From positions 129,414,310 through 129,478,309 of the forward strand of contig OX465282.1 of assembly GCA_949987705.1 (NCBI GenBank): a DNA stretch of 64,000 nt. The letters are read 5' to 3'. Below are positions 22,598 through 34,407 of the stretch, one piece after another. Made by a program: the position numbers and the translations under genes. The notes beneath the pieces were generated by a model. That model saw only the letters and a list, made by a program, of their open reading frames with translations, had not been told where the DNA came from and made no database searches. The stretch is from Thereva unica. Its lineage: Eukaryota; Arthropoda; Insecta; Diptera; Therevidae. The first letter of the stretch is position 1; each line of letters opens with the position of its first letter.

Positions 22598-25500
22598 ATG
22601 GAAGAGGCAAACCAATCAGATCTCGCATTGACGGACATCGCCGAAGCCGAACAATTGACTGCAAACGAAGTCGTGAAACAAGACCATGAAAATGGCGATC
22701 AGGTAAGCAAAACATCAATAAATCGAGAAAGTGAAAGGTGCCTAAAGGTTTTCCAATGGCAGAAGGCAAAATATACCATGGGTGAGGAGGGCTCCATTGC
22801 AAATGTCATCGAGTGGACTTTGTGCATAACCTAAAACTAAAGTCATTTGTGGCTATGTGACAGAAAAGTGCAAGTGTTTTCCTCCTCCGTTTCTGCCTCG
22901 GACTTCGGGATTGCTGTAGTGATTTGTCGTGTGTCGCCTCTCAGGAGGTGGAGAGCTTTGACAGCTGAAGTTTTGTTTTCGTCGTGGCTTGTTTACTTTT
23001 CCCCTTTTACATTTTATATGCATTTAATTCCCTTCCGACTATAATTGTGTTCTTCGTCAGGGAATCGATTACCTGTAGCGGACTGAAAGGTATGTTAAAT
23101 ATCCGTGTTCGTAAACAAAACTCTTCCGTAAAAGGTCTGCAGTCCTGACAGTAGAACAACTCTGCTGGAGCGATTAATTGAAGTTTTTTTTATCAAGGTT
23201 TAAACTTAAACTTATCAGTTTTCCAGCGACAAGATTGCAGATTCTTCATGCTTCAGTTATTTTTATGATTTGAGTGTTACCAGCAATTTTATAATATCCA
23301 CAACAGCATTTCAATCCATAATAAAGTTCTTGTGTTTTTTTCTTATTTTAGACGCAAACGCGTACTCGCATGGTTACTACAACAGAAGGAGGGAACACAG
23401 TGGTTTCAGTGCCAGTATCTTTGCCAGTTGGTTCCCTGATAGCAGGAACAGCATTCAATGTAATAACACCGGACCAATTACCACACTTTAAGCAAATGCT
23501 GTGTGTAGACAACAACGGATTTATATCAGGTAGCGCCGTAGTCGGTGACGTCGGCGGTGACCTGAAAGCCACGCATATTGTGATACAACAACCAACAACA
23601 CAGCCAGATAGCCTAGGGAGTAATGGCCAAGAAAATAGTATTGCCGAAAATTCTGGCCAAGTCTCACAGTCCAATGTCACTTGGGGTGACACTAATAATA
23701 TGGAAGTGTTTCGGGTTAGGTGCAAGACCACCACCGCTGAATTGTATAAAAGCAAACTTGGCTCTGGAGGCCGAGGTAGATGCATTAAGTACAAAGACCA
23801 ATGGCTAACACCTAGTGAATTTGAACAAATATGCGGACGGGGTTCTAGCAAAGATTGGAAAAGATCTATTAGATACGGAGGTAGAAGCCTTCAAGCGCTT
23901 ATAGATGAAGGGATACTTACTCCACATGCCACACGTTGCACATGTACAACATGCTGTGATGATGATTCTTGTATGTTTATAAATGCATTCATTCTATATG
24001 GTTTTAGCTATAAAATAATATGAAAATTCCAGCTGCATCTGGATCCGTGCAATTCTTCACACCGTACAAACGAAGAAGACGAAACCAAGTTGATCAGGAG
24101 TTAGACTCAGCGAAGAAGAAACGAGTTTCAACTCCAATTAAAATCGAAGAAATTCTACAACCAGACCAAAATTTAGTTTCTAAGGATGAAGCTTGGCAAA
24201 CGCTGAGCGACGGAATTGATGGAGCTTCTGATTTTTTGGACCAATCATCGCAATCTTGTAAGACAATTTGAATTTGTAATTGTTTTGAAACAAATTAATG
24301 CTAAATTAATTATTATTTTTTAGTTAGCGATAACAATTTACCATTTAAGCGATTAGAAGCTGTTTATTCAACAATGGTGAAGGCAACTAATGATTTCAAA
24401 CGACTTTTTCTTGAAATTAAAGATATTTATACACGAAAAGTGGAACAGCTACAAAGAGAACGTGATGCTGCGTTAATTGCTGCTAGAGTTCATGCGGATG
24501 TGGACGATCCTAATATGACTGGCCAAATATCAGGTGGTGAGCTTGTTGCAACGAAAAAGGTAATAATTTTATTGTTTAATTGTTTCAAGCTTGAGTAAGT
24601 GGCGTGAGTTTTTGGAGGAATTTTCTGTTTTGTTGTTATTTTTAATGGAAAAGGGCAGTTGAAATTAAATGTCCAAATATCAAGGGTTTCTCATCACTTA
24701 ATTGTATTCTAACATTTATTATTTTGAGAGGGGTTTAGCGAAGCAGTTTATAAATTGGACTAGAATCATTACTAATCCATTTGTGCTAGAATCGTTACTA
24801 ATCTATTAAGTAAAAATTTTTATGTGGCAAGGGGAGTCTTATACCTATTTCGAAAATGTCAGATAATTTTAACTAAAAATACGTATTAGGGAGGTTTCAG
24901 GTATCACGTAAGCACGCGTAGAGGGTGGAGACGTTCATTTTTTCTTACTTTGTGCTGACAGAAGAAGGGATGAGGGGCCATAAATCTTACGTAATAATTA
25001 TTAATTTCAAATTATATTTGGGTAAAATGGGGTAAAGTATCAATCGACATCTCCACTTACTACCTAGGAATGTTAGAACTATTAAGGGAAAACGACATGT
25101 TTCAACAGTTCTTGTTTAACTTGTTCGTGCTTAAACAGATTTAGGTCGTTCCCATATTGATAGTTATTTTGGCCATACGATGATAAGTTACCTGATTTAT
25201 GGGCCTTATCGTTACCCTCGACGTTCTTCGGACCCGGTACCCACTGTAGAGTTATAATTTACCTACGGTAGGTTTCGATTGATTTGGACGTTACACATAG
25301 TCCGCGTCTAATGTCTTTATAGCCGGTCACAACCTGGACTTGAGTTCGACGGTATTGCAATCCATGAATTAACCAAACATATTTTTGGAAGATTAGTGAG
25401 CGAAAAAGGCCTACACCCGATTTTGATTTTTAAGCTGGAAATTTTCTTATTCACTTTTCTTACCAAACTGGAACAACATCAATACCTGAGTAGAAGCTGA

Positions 25501-27530
25501 TTATCCATATCATGGCCCTACTACATCCCAGTGGTTTCCCGTAGCTTCAGGGCCCTGTAGGTTACCTGCCGTTTGATGTATACATTAGGTGGTATCATAT
25601 AGAAAAAACGTTTGGGCCCTAAGGTGTTGTACGAGTTCAGAAATACTGAGATTATTCCACAGTCGAGTTGTTCTATTCATAAACGAACTTCTAGGCAGTA
25701 TCGTGCCCGAAGGGGGGGGGGGGGGGTATGGGGGTGAACCGAACGGGCTAGTCTTGTCTAGTGGAAAAAATATTGCCGTGCAGGCAGGAGGCCCTTAATT
25801 TCAGTGGAGCAGTCGCTATGGTAACAGCGATAAAGTATAGTGAGGGCAGCTACATTCCTACGGTGGCTTAAAGCCTCTATGAAGGCGCGAAAGGGGCCAT
25901 CACCAATGAGTTTGATGGCATGATTTTGCACCTTGTCGAGGCAAGCTAAGGTGGCTTTTGGGGCGCCTGCCCAGATATACGAGATATATTCAAATGTGGG
26001 ATTTGTAGATTCTAGCAAGGCCTAGCAAGGTATTTGGAGTCTTATTTGGCGATTTGGACTATGTGATCATGCCATCGCAGATCCCCCGTTAAAATTTCGA
26101 GTTCAGCCGTTCAATTTTTTTTATCCACTGAGATAGGAGGAAATCCGGTGCAATTTTTGTTGGAGATGAGAAAGTACTTCGATTTCATCAACACGATTCA
26201 TGCGACCCCAATTAAGAATCGATTTGATATCCCGGTTGATCGAAGTGGACATTAGTTCCTGGTGGTGAAGACAAGGTCTGCCACGTACTTGTTAATGAAA
26301 AGTACCGTCATCAGCGAAACAGTGAAGTGGGTTAGAGGGGATTGAGAACAGATCATTAATGAAGGTAAGGAAAAGTACGGATGATAGAATAGACCCTTGG
26401 GGAACTCCGGCCGAAATGGGGTGGGGGTTAGATTTGACGACGTCCAAAACTACCTTGATTGAACCACCAGAAAGGCTGCTCTTAATCCATTTCCTTAGAC
26501 TAAGTTTTCACAAATAGCTTGGAAGTTTGGTCAACAGAGCAGGCTGCCCTACTCTGTCAAAAGTCTGAATCACCTGAATGCTTTGGTTGATACGCTCGGT
26601 TAAACCCACAAGCAAGTCGCTAGTAGACTGTTTTGGTCTAAAGCCGTACTGCCTGTCGTGTATAATTTGGTTGGATTCTAGATATGATGAACAGCTTTCT
26701 ATCGATTTTTGTCTCCATGATTTTGGAGAGAACCGAAGTAATTGCTATTGGACGGTAATCGGATCGCTGGTTCCATCTTTTTTTTGGGATGGGTAAGCAT
26801 TGATGTGTTTTTTACTGTGGTACAGGGTCTAGGTTTAGCGCTCTCTTGCCTGTTGTAAAAAAGTATTGCTTGTGCGGGACCCCTTGATGGTCGATGACTT
26901 TTTTCATGAAGATATATCAACAGATAATCTTTGGTACCGCTACTATATCTAAGATTGATCTTTAGATATTTCAACATTTCTGTCTTTCAATTGTTGCTTC
27001 GCTACTAGGTCTGTGACTGTGTTTACAGCTTTTTTGGTTCATCTTCTTATGTGCACTAGGACACTTTCTCTCACTTGTCGTTTAGAAGATCCCTTTGGAA
27101 ACGGATCCAAAATCGGAAACCCTTTACTATCTGCAAGAAGTTGAAGGACGGATCTTTCTAGATCACATAGTGTGAGACTTTCGTTATATGAAGCATGTAA
27201 GGTAGTTGCTATTGATAAGTGAGCAGTCAATTGAAAGAGTTAAAGGTTTTATGATGAGATGAGAGTGGTTTATAGAAACTAAAATAAATTATTTCCACTA
27301 TCTTTTTTTCTATACGTAATCTACATTTCCTATTCTTATTTTAATATTTAATATTTCAGTGTGCAAATTGCAATCGAGAGGCGCTAGCAGAATGTTCACT
27401 TTGCCGACGGACTCCTTATTGTTCAATATTTTGCCAGCGAAAGGACTGGAATGCGCATCAAGTTGAATGTACTAGAGACCCATCAGAGGCAACGCAGCAA
27501 ATAATGTTACTTGTTGACGATCAAGCGTAA
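22598..27530 (+). CDS. Deaf1: Deaf1-like SAND/MYND transcription factor, five exons, 451 aa
   Basis: Exons are 22598-22702, 23352-23970, 24033-24257, 24324-24559 and 27360-27530; phases and GT-AG borders agree throughout. The SAND domain (about residues 154-238) has the DNA-contacting KDWK motif at 202-205 and ends in a Cys cluster (CTCTTCC). Basic stretches KRRRR and AKKKR are likely nuclear signals. A coiled-coil-like segment ([19 protein letters not shown]) precedes a C-terminal MYND zinc finger, starting [15 protein letters not shown] and ending HQVEC. Known: Deaf1 binds TTCG-type sites and in Drosophila regulates Deformed response elements and immune genes. At 451 aa it is shorter than the Drosophila protein (about 576), mainly in low-complexity N-terminal parts. 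Intron 4 (2.8 kb) has gathered retroelement fragments. An AATAAA at 27726-27731 may end the mRNA. Confidence 0.94.
25150..25440 (-). pseudogene. Non-LTR RNase H fragment in Deaf1 intron 4
   Basis: The minus frame reads [19 protein letters not shown], the conserved end of the RNase H domain in R1/CR1-type retroelements (usual form WVPGHxxxxGNExAD). Upstream and downstream frames are broken. Confidence 0.6.
25617..26980 (-). pseudogene. Jockey/CR1-like retrotransposon relic in Deaf1 intron 4
   Basis: On the minus strand from 26980 the frames give: a degraded fingers region; [14 protein letters not shown]; then [20 protein letters not shown] and FADD, the RT active site; and the C-terminal [20 protein letters not shown]. 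It runs to the 3' tail at 25617. A 15-base G run (25712-25726) interrupts the tail. The C-terminal half is homologous to the copy at 42150-43131. Stops and frameshifts show that it is dead. It is antisense to Deaf1. Confidence 0.85.
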
Positions 27531-27985
27531 TATTGATTAAATTTGTTTAAAGTTCATTTATTTTTCTGTTTCAATTTAAAAATTAACAAAAACAAAAAAA
27601 CAACCAAAACTATTAACGTTCACAGTATACAAATTGATGATATGTGAATGTGGACTAGTAGAAAACGAACGATTTTTTATTAATATTTTAGAAAAAGTTT
27701 CTATATAAATTTAAAAGATAAAAAAAATAAAATCCATAGTAAAATTAATTAAAACATTGAAATAGATGGAATTATTGAATGATTATTTTCATTAATGTTT
27801 ACACTTTTTAAGCAAATTGTTTATTATTGTAAAGAGGAAGATGAAAAAACAAGCTTGTGTTTTTAATAAGACTTTGTTTAGTGTAAAGTAAACGTTTTTA
27901 AAAGAAATTTTTAATAACTGTAAAAAAATTATAAATATTTTAAAAAAATAACAAACTGAATTTTTATTTTTTTTCTAATACTGCA
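27531..27985. other. Deaf1 3' UTR and flank
   Basis: A-rich sequence with several AATAAA-like signals (27726 is the first good one). No further gene. Confidence 0.5.
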
Positions 27986-28620
27986 ATGGTTTTAAGTTGG
28001 CTGGGATCTGTTGCAAGGCGAATGGCAATCGTGGTCGGCTGTGATGTAAATGCTCCCCATTCTATTTGTGGGAACTGGGGCCGTATTTGGTTTCTCGAGT
28101 CGATGGATCGACTCGACAAAAAAAACTTCTCGATTTTCTTTAAGTTTCATATTTGGTTTCACGACCAAATCGACAGCTAAACGCAGCCATACAAAACCAT
28201 CAAATTGGGTGGTATTACTTCAGGGCCGCAAACCACGTATATTTAATTAAAATAGAAATTGTTAAAAGTTTATTGTATGCATAAATTGAGCTTTTTAATA
28301 ATCGTCAAACGTCTTTATCGACACGTAAAGAGACGATATCGTGACACCAAATGCCAATTTTTGATTATCGACAGACGACAATGTCGACTCGAGAAACCAA
28401 ATACGGCCCCAGATGTAAACGAAATGGATGCTGCACCTCATTCTTACTAGTAGGTTTCTCTTCGACAAGATTGATTGAGGCTCACTGTCGGACCATCGGG
28501 AATTAGGTTCGGCATTGTGGGTCACAAACATATCCGCGCCTCTTTCCTGGTACCTAGGCCTCTCTTTTAGGATTACATGGTTCGAGAAAATTGTAAATTT
28601 TCCTTTGAAAGTTCTCGAAT
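27985..28620 (+). pseudogene. R1-like endonuclease-domain fragment split by a MITE
   Basis: Before the MITE the plus frame reads VVGCDVNAPHSICGN, and after it DVNEMDAAPHSY with a SLSDHR-like stretch further on. Joined in order, these match the apurinic-like endonuclease (EEP) region of R1/Jockey elements (GDxNAHHxxWGSxDxNxRG...SDHR). This tells which bases belong to the old retroelement and which to the insert. Confidence 0.55.
28075..28412. mobile_element. ~338-bp MITE with CTGGGGCCGTATTTGG ends
   Basis: An inverted repeat of about 28 bp starts CTGGGGCCGTATTTGG and closes CCAAATACGGCCCCAG. It carries GTCGA/TCGAC-rich subterminal sequence and no gene. It interrupts the endonuclease fragment. 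No clean target duplication is visible. Confidence 0.75.
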
Positions 28621-29099
28621 GGTATTATGTTACCAGGTGCTTGGTAGGCTTAGTTAAAAAAAATTCGTCTTTCAGTGACGTGGTTTTCTTACTGAAAACT
28701 CAAATTTTCTTTCAAGGTACGCGAACGCCACATTCTTACTTGACAAATTTTTTTTAGTTTTCAAATTCGTTTCAAACTATTTTTGACGTTCGAGATACAC
28801 GATCCTGCCGCTGATCCTCATACAATTTATAGCCGGCGGATAATGTGGGTATGGTGGGTAAAATACTCACCCGGATTTCGAGTTGCACCGAGCGTGTGAC
28901 ATGAGGTTTTTATTTTTCAAAATCTACAGTTATTGAAGCTTACTTCAAGTTTCATTATACTCACGCCCATGATTCTTTATTCGTAAACATAGGACGAGCT
29001 ATCTTCGCACATTCGTTTTATTCATTGTTATTCCATTGAAACTCCTCGTGTTCAATCAATTCTTATTTTCGTACGTTGACAGGTGATTCACCCTCTTGA

Positions 29100-29570
29100 A
29101 TGCCACTAAAAACACCTCTCCAGTCTCTGCACGTGACTGGCTTTGTTAATGCCATTTTCCCTTTCTTCGGCTTCTTCCAATATCAACTTCCTGTGTATAG
29201 CCTTCAGCTTTGTTTCCATCCACGTTCTTCATTATGTGTCCTAGGAAGTTTTCCGGTGTTAGTCGTGCTTCGGCCATTGCTTCGTTTCTCCCTAGATTCG
29301 CTGAATTTCACACCATAAAAAAAGACATGGTCTGAGTTATTCATTACTCTCTTCCTCACACTCCTTTGTAAGACACCTCTCCACGTTTGGATTAGTCTGA
29401 CCAGACTTAACAGACCCTTCCCTGTCCTTGCCAATCCGCTGGCAGTGCATTACCACACTGTATTTGGCTCGATTCCAACATAATGCTTGGTTATAGATAA
29501 GCGTGCCTCCTCTCGCCCCGAATGTCTCTGCAGATGATCCCTGCACTCGCCGCATCATTGGACATGGTCC
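29100..29570 (-). pseudogene. R1-like pol C-terminal fragment
   Basis: Minus frames give RLIQTWRGVLQRSVRKR, HVFFYGVKFSESREK and NTGKLPRTHNEERG. The shape (E/DHVFFxCxxFxEERE) is the C-terminal zinc-finger tail of R1-type pol. Broken by frameshifts. Confidence 0.45.
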
Positions 29571-29600
29571 TGTATGCACAGCACGCACGGAAAACGCTTA

Positions 29601-29934
29601 GGCCCCTGTGTTGAATGTCATATTTTCTGTCATATGACGTGAAGCTAATAGAGCGGTGTGCTGAGAGTCGAGTCTTGTCGGGACTGTGACGTTTAAAATC
29701 AACTGTCATCTTTGTGGTGTCGTTTTTATTGTCGTTTTATTTTAATTTTTAGTTGGCGTGCAGTGCTTAAGTGAGAAAGATGCTGTACTGAAAGTTATAA
29801 CTTGACTTAACGTCGCTTTCTTCAACTCCAACGACTTGTCATGCCATACGACTTTCAGCACACCAACTAAAAAACGAGACGACACCGATAACTACCCGCG
29901 ACTGTCACAAGACTAGACTTCCAGCACAGGGCCC
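29601..29934. mobile_element. 334-bp palindromic MITE with TTA target duplication
   Basis: The ends are GGCCCCTGTGTTG and, inverted, GGGCCCTGTGCTGG. TTA flanks both sides (29598-29600 and 29935-29937). Further inverted matches inside (GGTGTCGTTTTT versus AAAAACGAGACGACACC) make most of the element fold back. TTA duplications are typical of PIF/Harbinger-mobilised MITEs. Confidence 0.75.
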
Positions 29935-29939
29935 TTAGT

Positions 29940-30557
29940 CTATATGCGGTCCTCGATTTTCTGCTGTTAACCATTCTCTTCAACGTAGCTGCCTATCGCA
30001 CGAATACTTGTACTAAATTATATAAAATACATAAATTCACTAAAAAAAAAACAAGTCAAATTAACTACTTTAATTAAATAAATTCAACAAAAAAAAGAAA
30101 AATTTTAATTCCTGAAATCTCCAAAAAATCCATAAGAATCATACCGATAAAAACTCAGTCTTTATCATCAAGCCTATTATTATTAAATATGCATTATTTG
30201 TATATTATATTATATTTTTAATTACTTAAAAACAGAATTTCACAATTTTTTATTGTTTAATTTAATTAAAATCAATAAAATAAACTTTTGAAATTATCAA
30301 ATAGCACTATATATAGCATAATAAAAAATTGCATAGTTGTAGGAGTCTACTACTTATCGAAATAACGAGCGTTTTTTGGTAACCGCACGGATTCTGTATG
30401 ATATGTCAGAAATTACAATGCGAAGTGTCAAAGTTTTCTCATACAAGTTGCGAAACTTGACATTGTAAATTTATCCATTAGATAGAGGATCCCTGCGCTT
30501 ACCAAAAAACGTGAATTTTAAGCCATGAGAGGAAAATCTCCTGGCTGGAGGTGACCA
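29940..30557. other. A/T-rich spacer, no gene
   Basis: Mostly AT-rich, with poly-A stretches near 30041 and 30091. Nothing recognisable. Confidence 0.5.
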
Positions 30558-32222
30558 GGAGCGCGTTCAAAAACCTTACTATCCCAAGTAACAAAATTCG
30601 TCTCATAAGACTCTACTAGTGTCTTATGAGAGGATATTCGACTTTTTTAAGAGAGTATCACTCTCATAACTTACTCTTATAGAACACTACAAGTGCTTTA
30701 TGAGTGCGTTGTGAGAATTAAATGGCACAATTATGAGAGTTATTTTTGTCTTATAAAAATACCTTAGCTCTCTTTGCAAGGGTAACTATAAGGGCGCTGT
30801 AAGAGCTATACTCTCCTTAACAGAACTGTTAGAAAGGGAGCAATATATGGAAAGGCGATGTTGTTTAGAATAAAATAATTTTTATGAGAGTTATTTGCTC
30901 TAAATAACTGTCATAAAAATCTATTCGAAAAATATAACACTTAAGAATTTAATATTTATTATGTATGATAATAAACTTTAGAATTCGATTTTTAACGAAA
31001 ATATTAGTCGCAATTTTATTGCGATTGAAACTTTACCGATAATAACAACCATTCTACCTCGATAAAAATCAAAGCGCCTTAAAAATAATCAAACTTTAAC
31101 ATATTTTTTGAAATTTTATTTCTTAAGAAAAAAATAAAAGCTTTAGTATCGCTCAATAATTTATTTTAAATTGATTTATCATCTGAAAGAAATAACTTTG
31201 TATACTTTGCGCATATTCAATTAGGTAAATTAGCTTGATTTGTGGAATTTCGTTTCAGTATAAAATTCTATATTAAACGAAAGTATGGCCGCTCGATGGT
31301 TTACGTTTTTTTATAAGAACAAAATTCTGGTTATGAGATGGTAGTCTTTTTGCACTAATAAAAGTCTTCTTATAAATGTTTTAACATTTTTCGTCTCATA
31401 AGAGCATTTATATAAGAAGGGATATACTTGAAGTCTTGTAAGAACTTTCTTATAAGTGTCATAACACTCATAAGGACATTTTTTGACAGTTAAAGCCTTT
31501 GAGAGTAAAGCTTTAATAAAAAAGACACAATAAGAATAGAGGTTTTCTTGCACTCAATATAAGAGTATAAACATTATCTCATTATGAGAATGAAAGGCTT
31601 AGTAACTCTAGTAGACTTATTATCTCATAATAATACTACTATGAGTGTTAATTTAATTCTTATTACAAGAGCTATCTTCTTGAGGGTATCGAAGAGTGTT
31701 AAGAGAGTCTTATGAGATAATTTCACAATTTCCAAGAGTTTTTCTCTGGAGAGTTTGTTAGTTGGGATAGTAAACCACGAGGTAAGCTGTGGTTATGCTA
31801 TATCACTTCACTTAACCACGAAAGTTTATGTTTAACCATGGAGGTTTTTGAACGTACCGTGGTTAACTACGTGGTAAAGAAAATTTAAAATTTTTTTCAT
31901 AAAATAGTGTCGGCTATTTGCCTCAATTATTTCCAATAATTATTTATTTAAAATAATCTCACAAATCCCACTTTGATTTGTTTATTATTAACATTAAAAC
32001 AAATGTCAAAAAATTGTTTTTATTCTTCTTCTTCTTAACTATCGCTAACCATGCTCCCGAGCATGGTTAAAATTTAACTACACCATGGTTAACCACGGGA
32101 GTTTTTGAACGCCAAAAAGTTATGCTCGTGGTTATGTTGTAGTTAACCACGGAGTTTTTGAACGACAAAAGTTTACCATAGTTAACCATGGTTAACCATA
32201 GTAAGATTTTTGAACGCGCTCC
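30558..32222. mobile_element. Outer TIR element, 1.67 kb, with taaccacgg repeats
   Basis: The ends are GGAGCGCGTTCAAAAACC and, inverted, TTTTTGAACGCGCTCC. The right part (31770-32222) is packed with the motif TTAACCACGG and its complement CCATGGTTAA, and with GTTTTTGAACG. The left part is almost wholly occupied by a second, inner element. No coding capacity. The target duplication could not be identified. Confidence 0.75.
30582..31767. mobile_element. Inner nested element, 1.19 kb, rich in CTCATAAG/CTTATGAG motifs
   Basis: The ends are TCCCAAGTAACAAA and, inverted, TTTGTTAGTTGGGA. TA lies on both sides (30580-30581 and 31768-31769). The first 300 and last 400 bp carry many copies of CTCATAAG / CTTATGAG in both orientations. 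The middle is AT-rich and empty of ORFs. It is inserted close to the left end of the outer element. Confidence 0.75.
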
Positions 32223-32593
32223 AGGGGCTCCAGGAGACGATAACTGTAGAACCGAATTCAGAAAAACAAAGGTCCGTCGGTATGCGCATGCAGACGCAGT
32301 ACCAGAAAGAAAGAATGCCATGAATGAGAAGGCCATGTGACGAAATGTAGTCTCAAGCTGAGCTGATCCCAGCTGCGGATATCCTGAGGAGAGCTCTAGG
32401 CCTGGTTAAGGTAAATTTGGAGCCTGGAAAGCTTCTACAGTGTCTCCAGGTTCAAAATCTTGCGGTTCCTATGGATGTCATTAAAGCAAAGGAACCGCTG
32501 AAGAAGAGCAATACGAGAAGTCCCTCGAGATATTGGAGAAGAATGAGAGCCATCTAAGGTGCAGCTAAACTGAATAGTTTTAAAAGCCTTTCC

Positions 32594-32595
<2 letters not shown>

Positions 32596-32625
<30 letters not shown>
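32596..32625. repeat. (GA)n microsatellite
   Basis: Fifteen consecutive AG/GA dinucleotides interrupt an R1-like fragment. Confidence 0.95.
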
Positions 32626-32630
<5 letters not shown>

Positions 32631-32811
32631 GTTGATCTTCACTCCAAAGTATCTTGGGGCGAGTTGCGAGTGGATGATCTGTTCCTATACCTTGATCCCC
32701 AGTTTTGTGCTCAGCAAGCTTCGGACCAGCGCTTTCAGACCATTCTTTTATCTTCAAGATCGCTTCGTTTGCGCACAATTCGATCTTATCGAGGCGTCGT
32801 CCTATGACCAC
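32626..32811 (-). pseudogene. R1-like reverse transcriptase fragment
   Basis: The minus frame gives RRLDKIELCANEAILKIKEW and SAGPKLAEHKT, the stretch after the RT active site in R1-type elements. It is homologous to the fragment at 20700-20960. Downstream it runs into the GA microsatellite. Confidence 0.6.
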
Positions 32812-33690
32812 TTCCCCAATGTGGTACGCAAACCCAAGCGGGAAAGTAAAAATGAGTGGGTCTGTTGAGTGTTGGAAACTCTGTTTTACTGATGAAATTT
32901 TGCAAGAAGTTATGATACATACAAATAGTTAGCGAGCAGGGTCTCAAAATAGTCACATAAAGAAATATTCTATAGCCTATATAACAATATCAGAATTGAC
33001 AGCTGTTATCGGTTTCTTGTATCTTGTTGAACGTTTTAGATCAAATAAGCTAAATATGAAGGATCTATGGAAAAGTGATGCATGGGCGTCGAAATTTTTA
33101 GGACAACCATGACGTAAATTGTTTAATCATCATACCGAACATAAGGTCCATGTTACAAAGTTTAAGCTTACCCACGCCGGGTTAAAGCCCTCCGTTTTAA
33201 TCTTTCGGATGGCATTTTAAGCCCAGTCGTTGTCTCCTTATATTCCATAAAGAACTTCTCGAATGCAGAACTTTGTTCTGGGCTCATCCGGTGTCTATGG
33301 TTCTGCTTTGATGCCCCTTTTCCGTTCTTCTTCACGCGCGGAAAGGTAATCGTTATGGTCGCTGTGAGTATATACCTAACTCACCCGCAATTGGAATTCT
33401 CTGGCCATCGAGTGCCCTCTTTCACGTTTTTGGAAAGTGTTTTGACCGCCGTTCTTTGCCAACACCACATTGAGTCAGGAAAACGCTTCCACCTCGTTAC
33501 ATTTGCCCCAGTCCGCTGCCCATGCATGCTGACAGGCTCACAACGATCTGAGACGTTGGTCCAGGGAATAGAACCCTTTTTTTGAATATCATAGGTCTGA
33601 TAGAGGAGTGGCTTAAGGAACTGAATAAAGCCTATTGGGAAACAGTCTTCGGTCTTAGGCAGGCTAAAGATCTAGTAAGACCCCTTGCCT
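32812..33690. other. No identifiable gene
   Basis: Mixed composition with short open frames. Probably more decayed retroelement sequence, but I could not name a domain. Confidence 0.4.
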
Positions 33691-34030
33691 TAAGTGACAT
33701 CATCATTTTAAACAGGGCGGACCTAATGCTGTAGGTTGGATATTTGACTGTCGATGCAGGGCTGCGGTATCACTTGAGGCTGTCTCAGGAATCAGAATGT
33801 CGACTATGGAAGCTAATGAGACTTTAACATATATTCTTTTTGAATGTCCTCCTCTGATCTGGCTTAGAAGAAGAACCTTGATCTTATGAACCCACTCAAG
33901 TCCGGCCTTCTTCTACTAAAGACCTTCTTGCCTTCGTCCGCAGGGCTGACGGTCATTTACTTCAGTGGGGTACGTACACAATTGGCCTATCATGGTCGCA
34001 GTGTTCCACTAAAAAATGGTTTAAAGCTAA
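33690..34030 (+). pseudogene. R1-like pol C-terminal fragment upstream of the chitin deacetylase
   Basis: Plus frames give DAGLRYHLRLSQESECRLW, a broken HIxFECP-type zinc-knuckle tail, and the C-terminal ADGHLLQWGTYTIG. It ends about 300 bp upstream of the chitin deacetylase TATA box, so it may limit that promoter region. Confidence 0.55.
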
Positions 34031-34338
34031 CAATTTTTTTGGCAGTTTTAAGCACACGACTGCAAGCTTATTTGCTGGTACTCATATTAACTTACATTAC
34101 CTGAGAAAGTAATTATTTAGAACTTGATTACCTTATTTTAAAGTTAAATGCACAAGACATGGTTCAATTTTTACGAGAAATCTACAAAATCCAATCTTAT
34201 TTAATTATTTTCTGTTCTCATTTGTTAAAAACTTGCCGACAAGTACTTGTAAATATCTTTTTAATTTACAAGTGCACATTCTTATGCTTACTCAGAGTTG
34301 CGAAATCAGTTTAAGATAGTGCAAGTAGCTACTGCAGC

Positions 34339-34346
34339 TATATAAG
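34339..34346 (+). promoter_or_regulatory. TATA box of the chitin deacetylase gene
   Basis: TATATAAG lies 62 bp upstream of the ATG. Transcription would start near 34370, leaving a 5' UTR of roughly 40 bases. Confidence 0.6.
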
Positions 34347-34407
34347 GAAGCACTCCCGAGGAAAGCTACAGGTATTTCTTTCATTCGCGATTGTTACCGT
34401 GTGAAAA

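Noticed and set aside
23348..23851. 167-codon minus-strand ORF opposite Deaf1 exon 2
   Set aside because: Shadow of the SAND-domain exon in antisense.
32554..32811. Single 85-codon minus ORF including SLSLSLSLS
   Set aside because: The Ser-Leu run is the antisense of the GA microsatellite; only the upstream half is real retroelement sequence.
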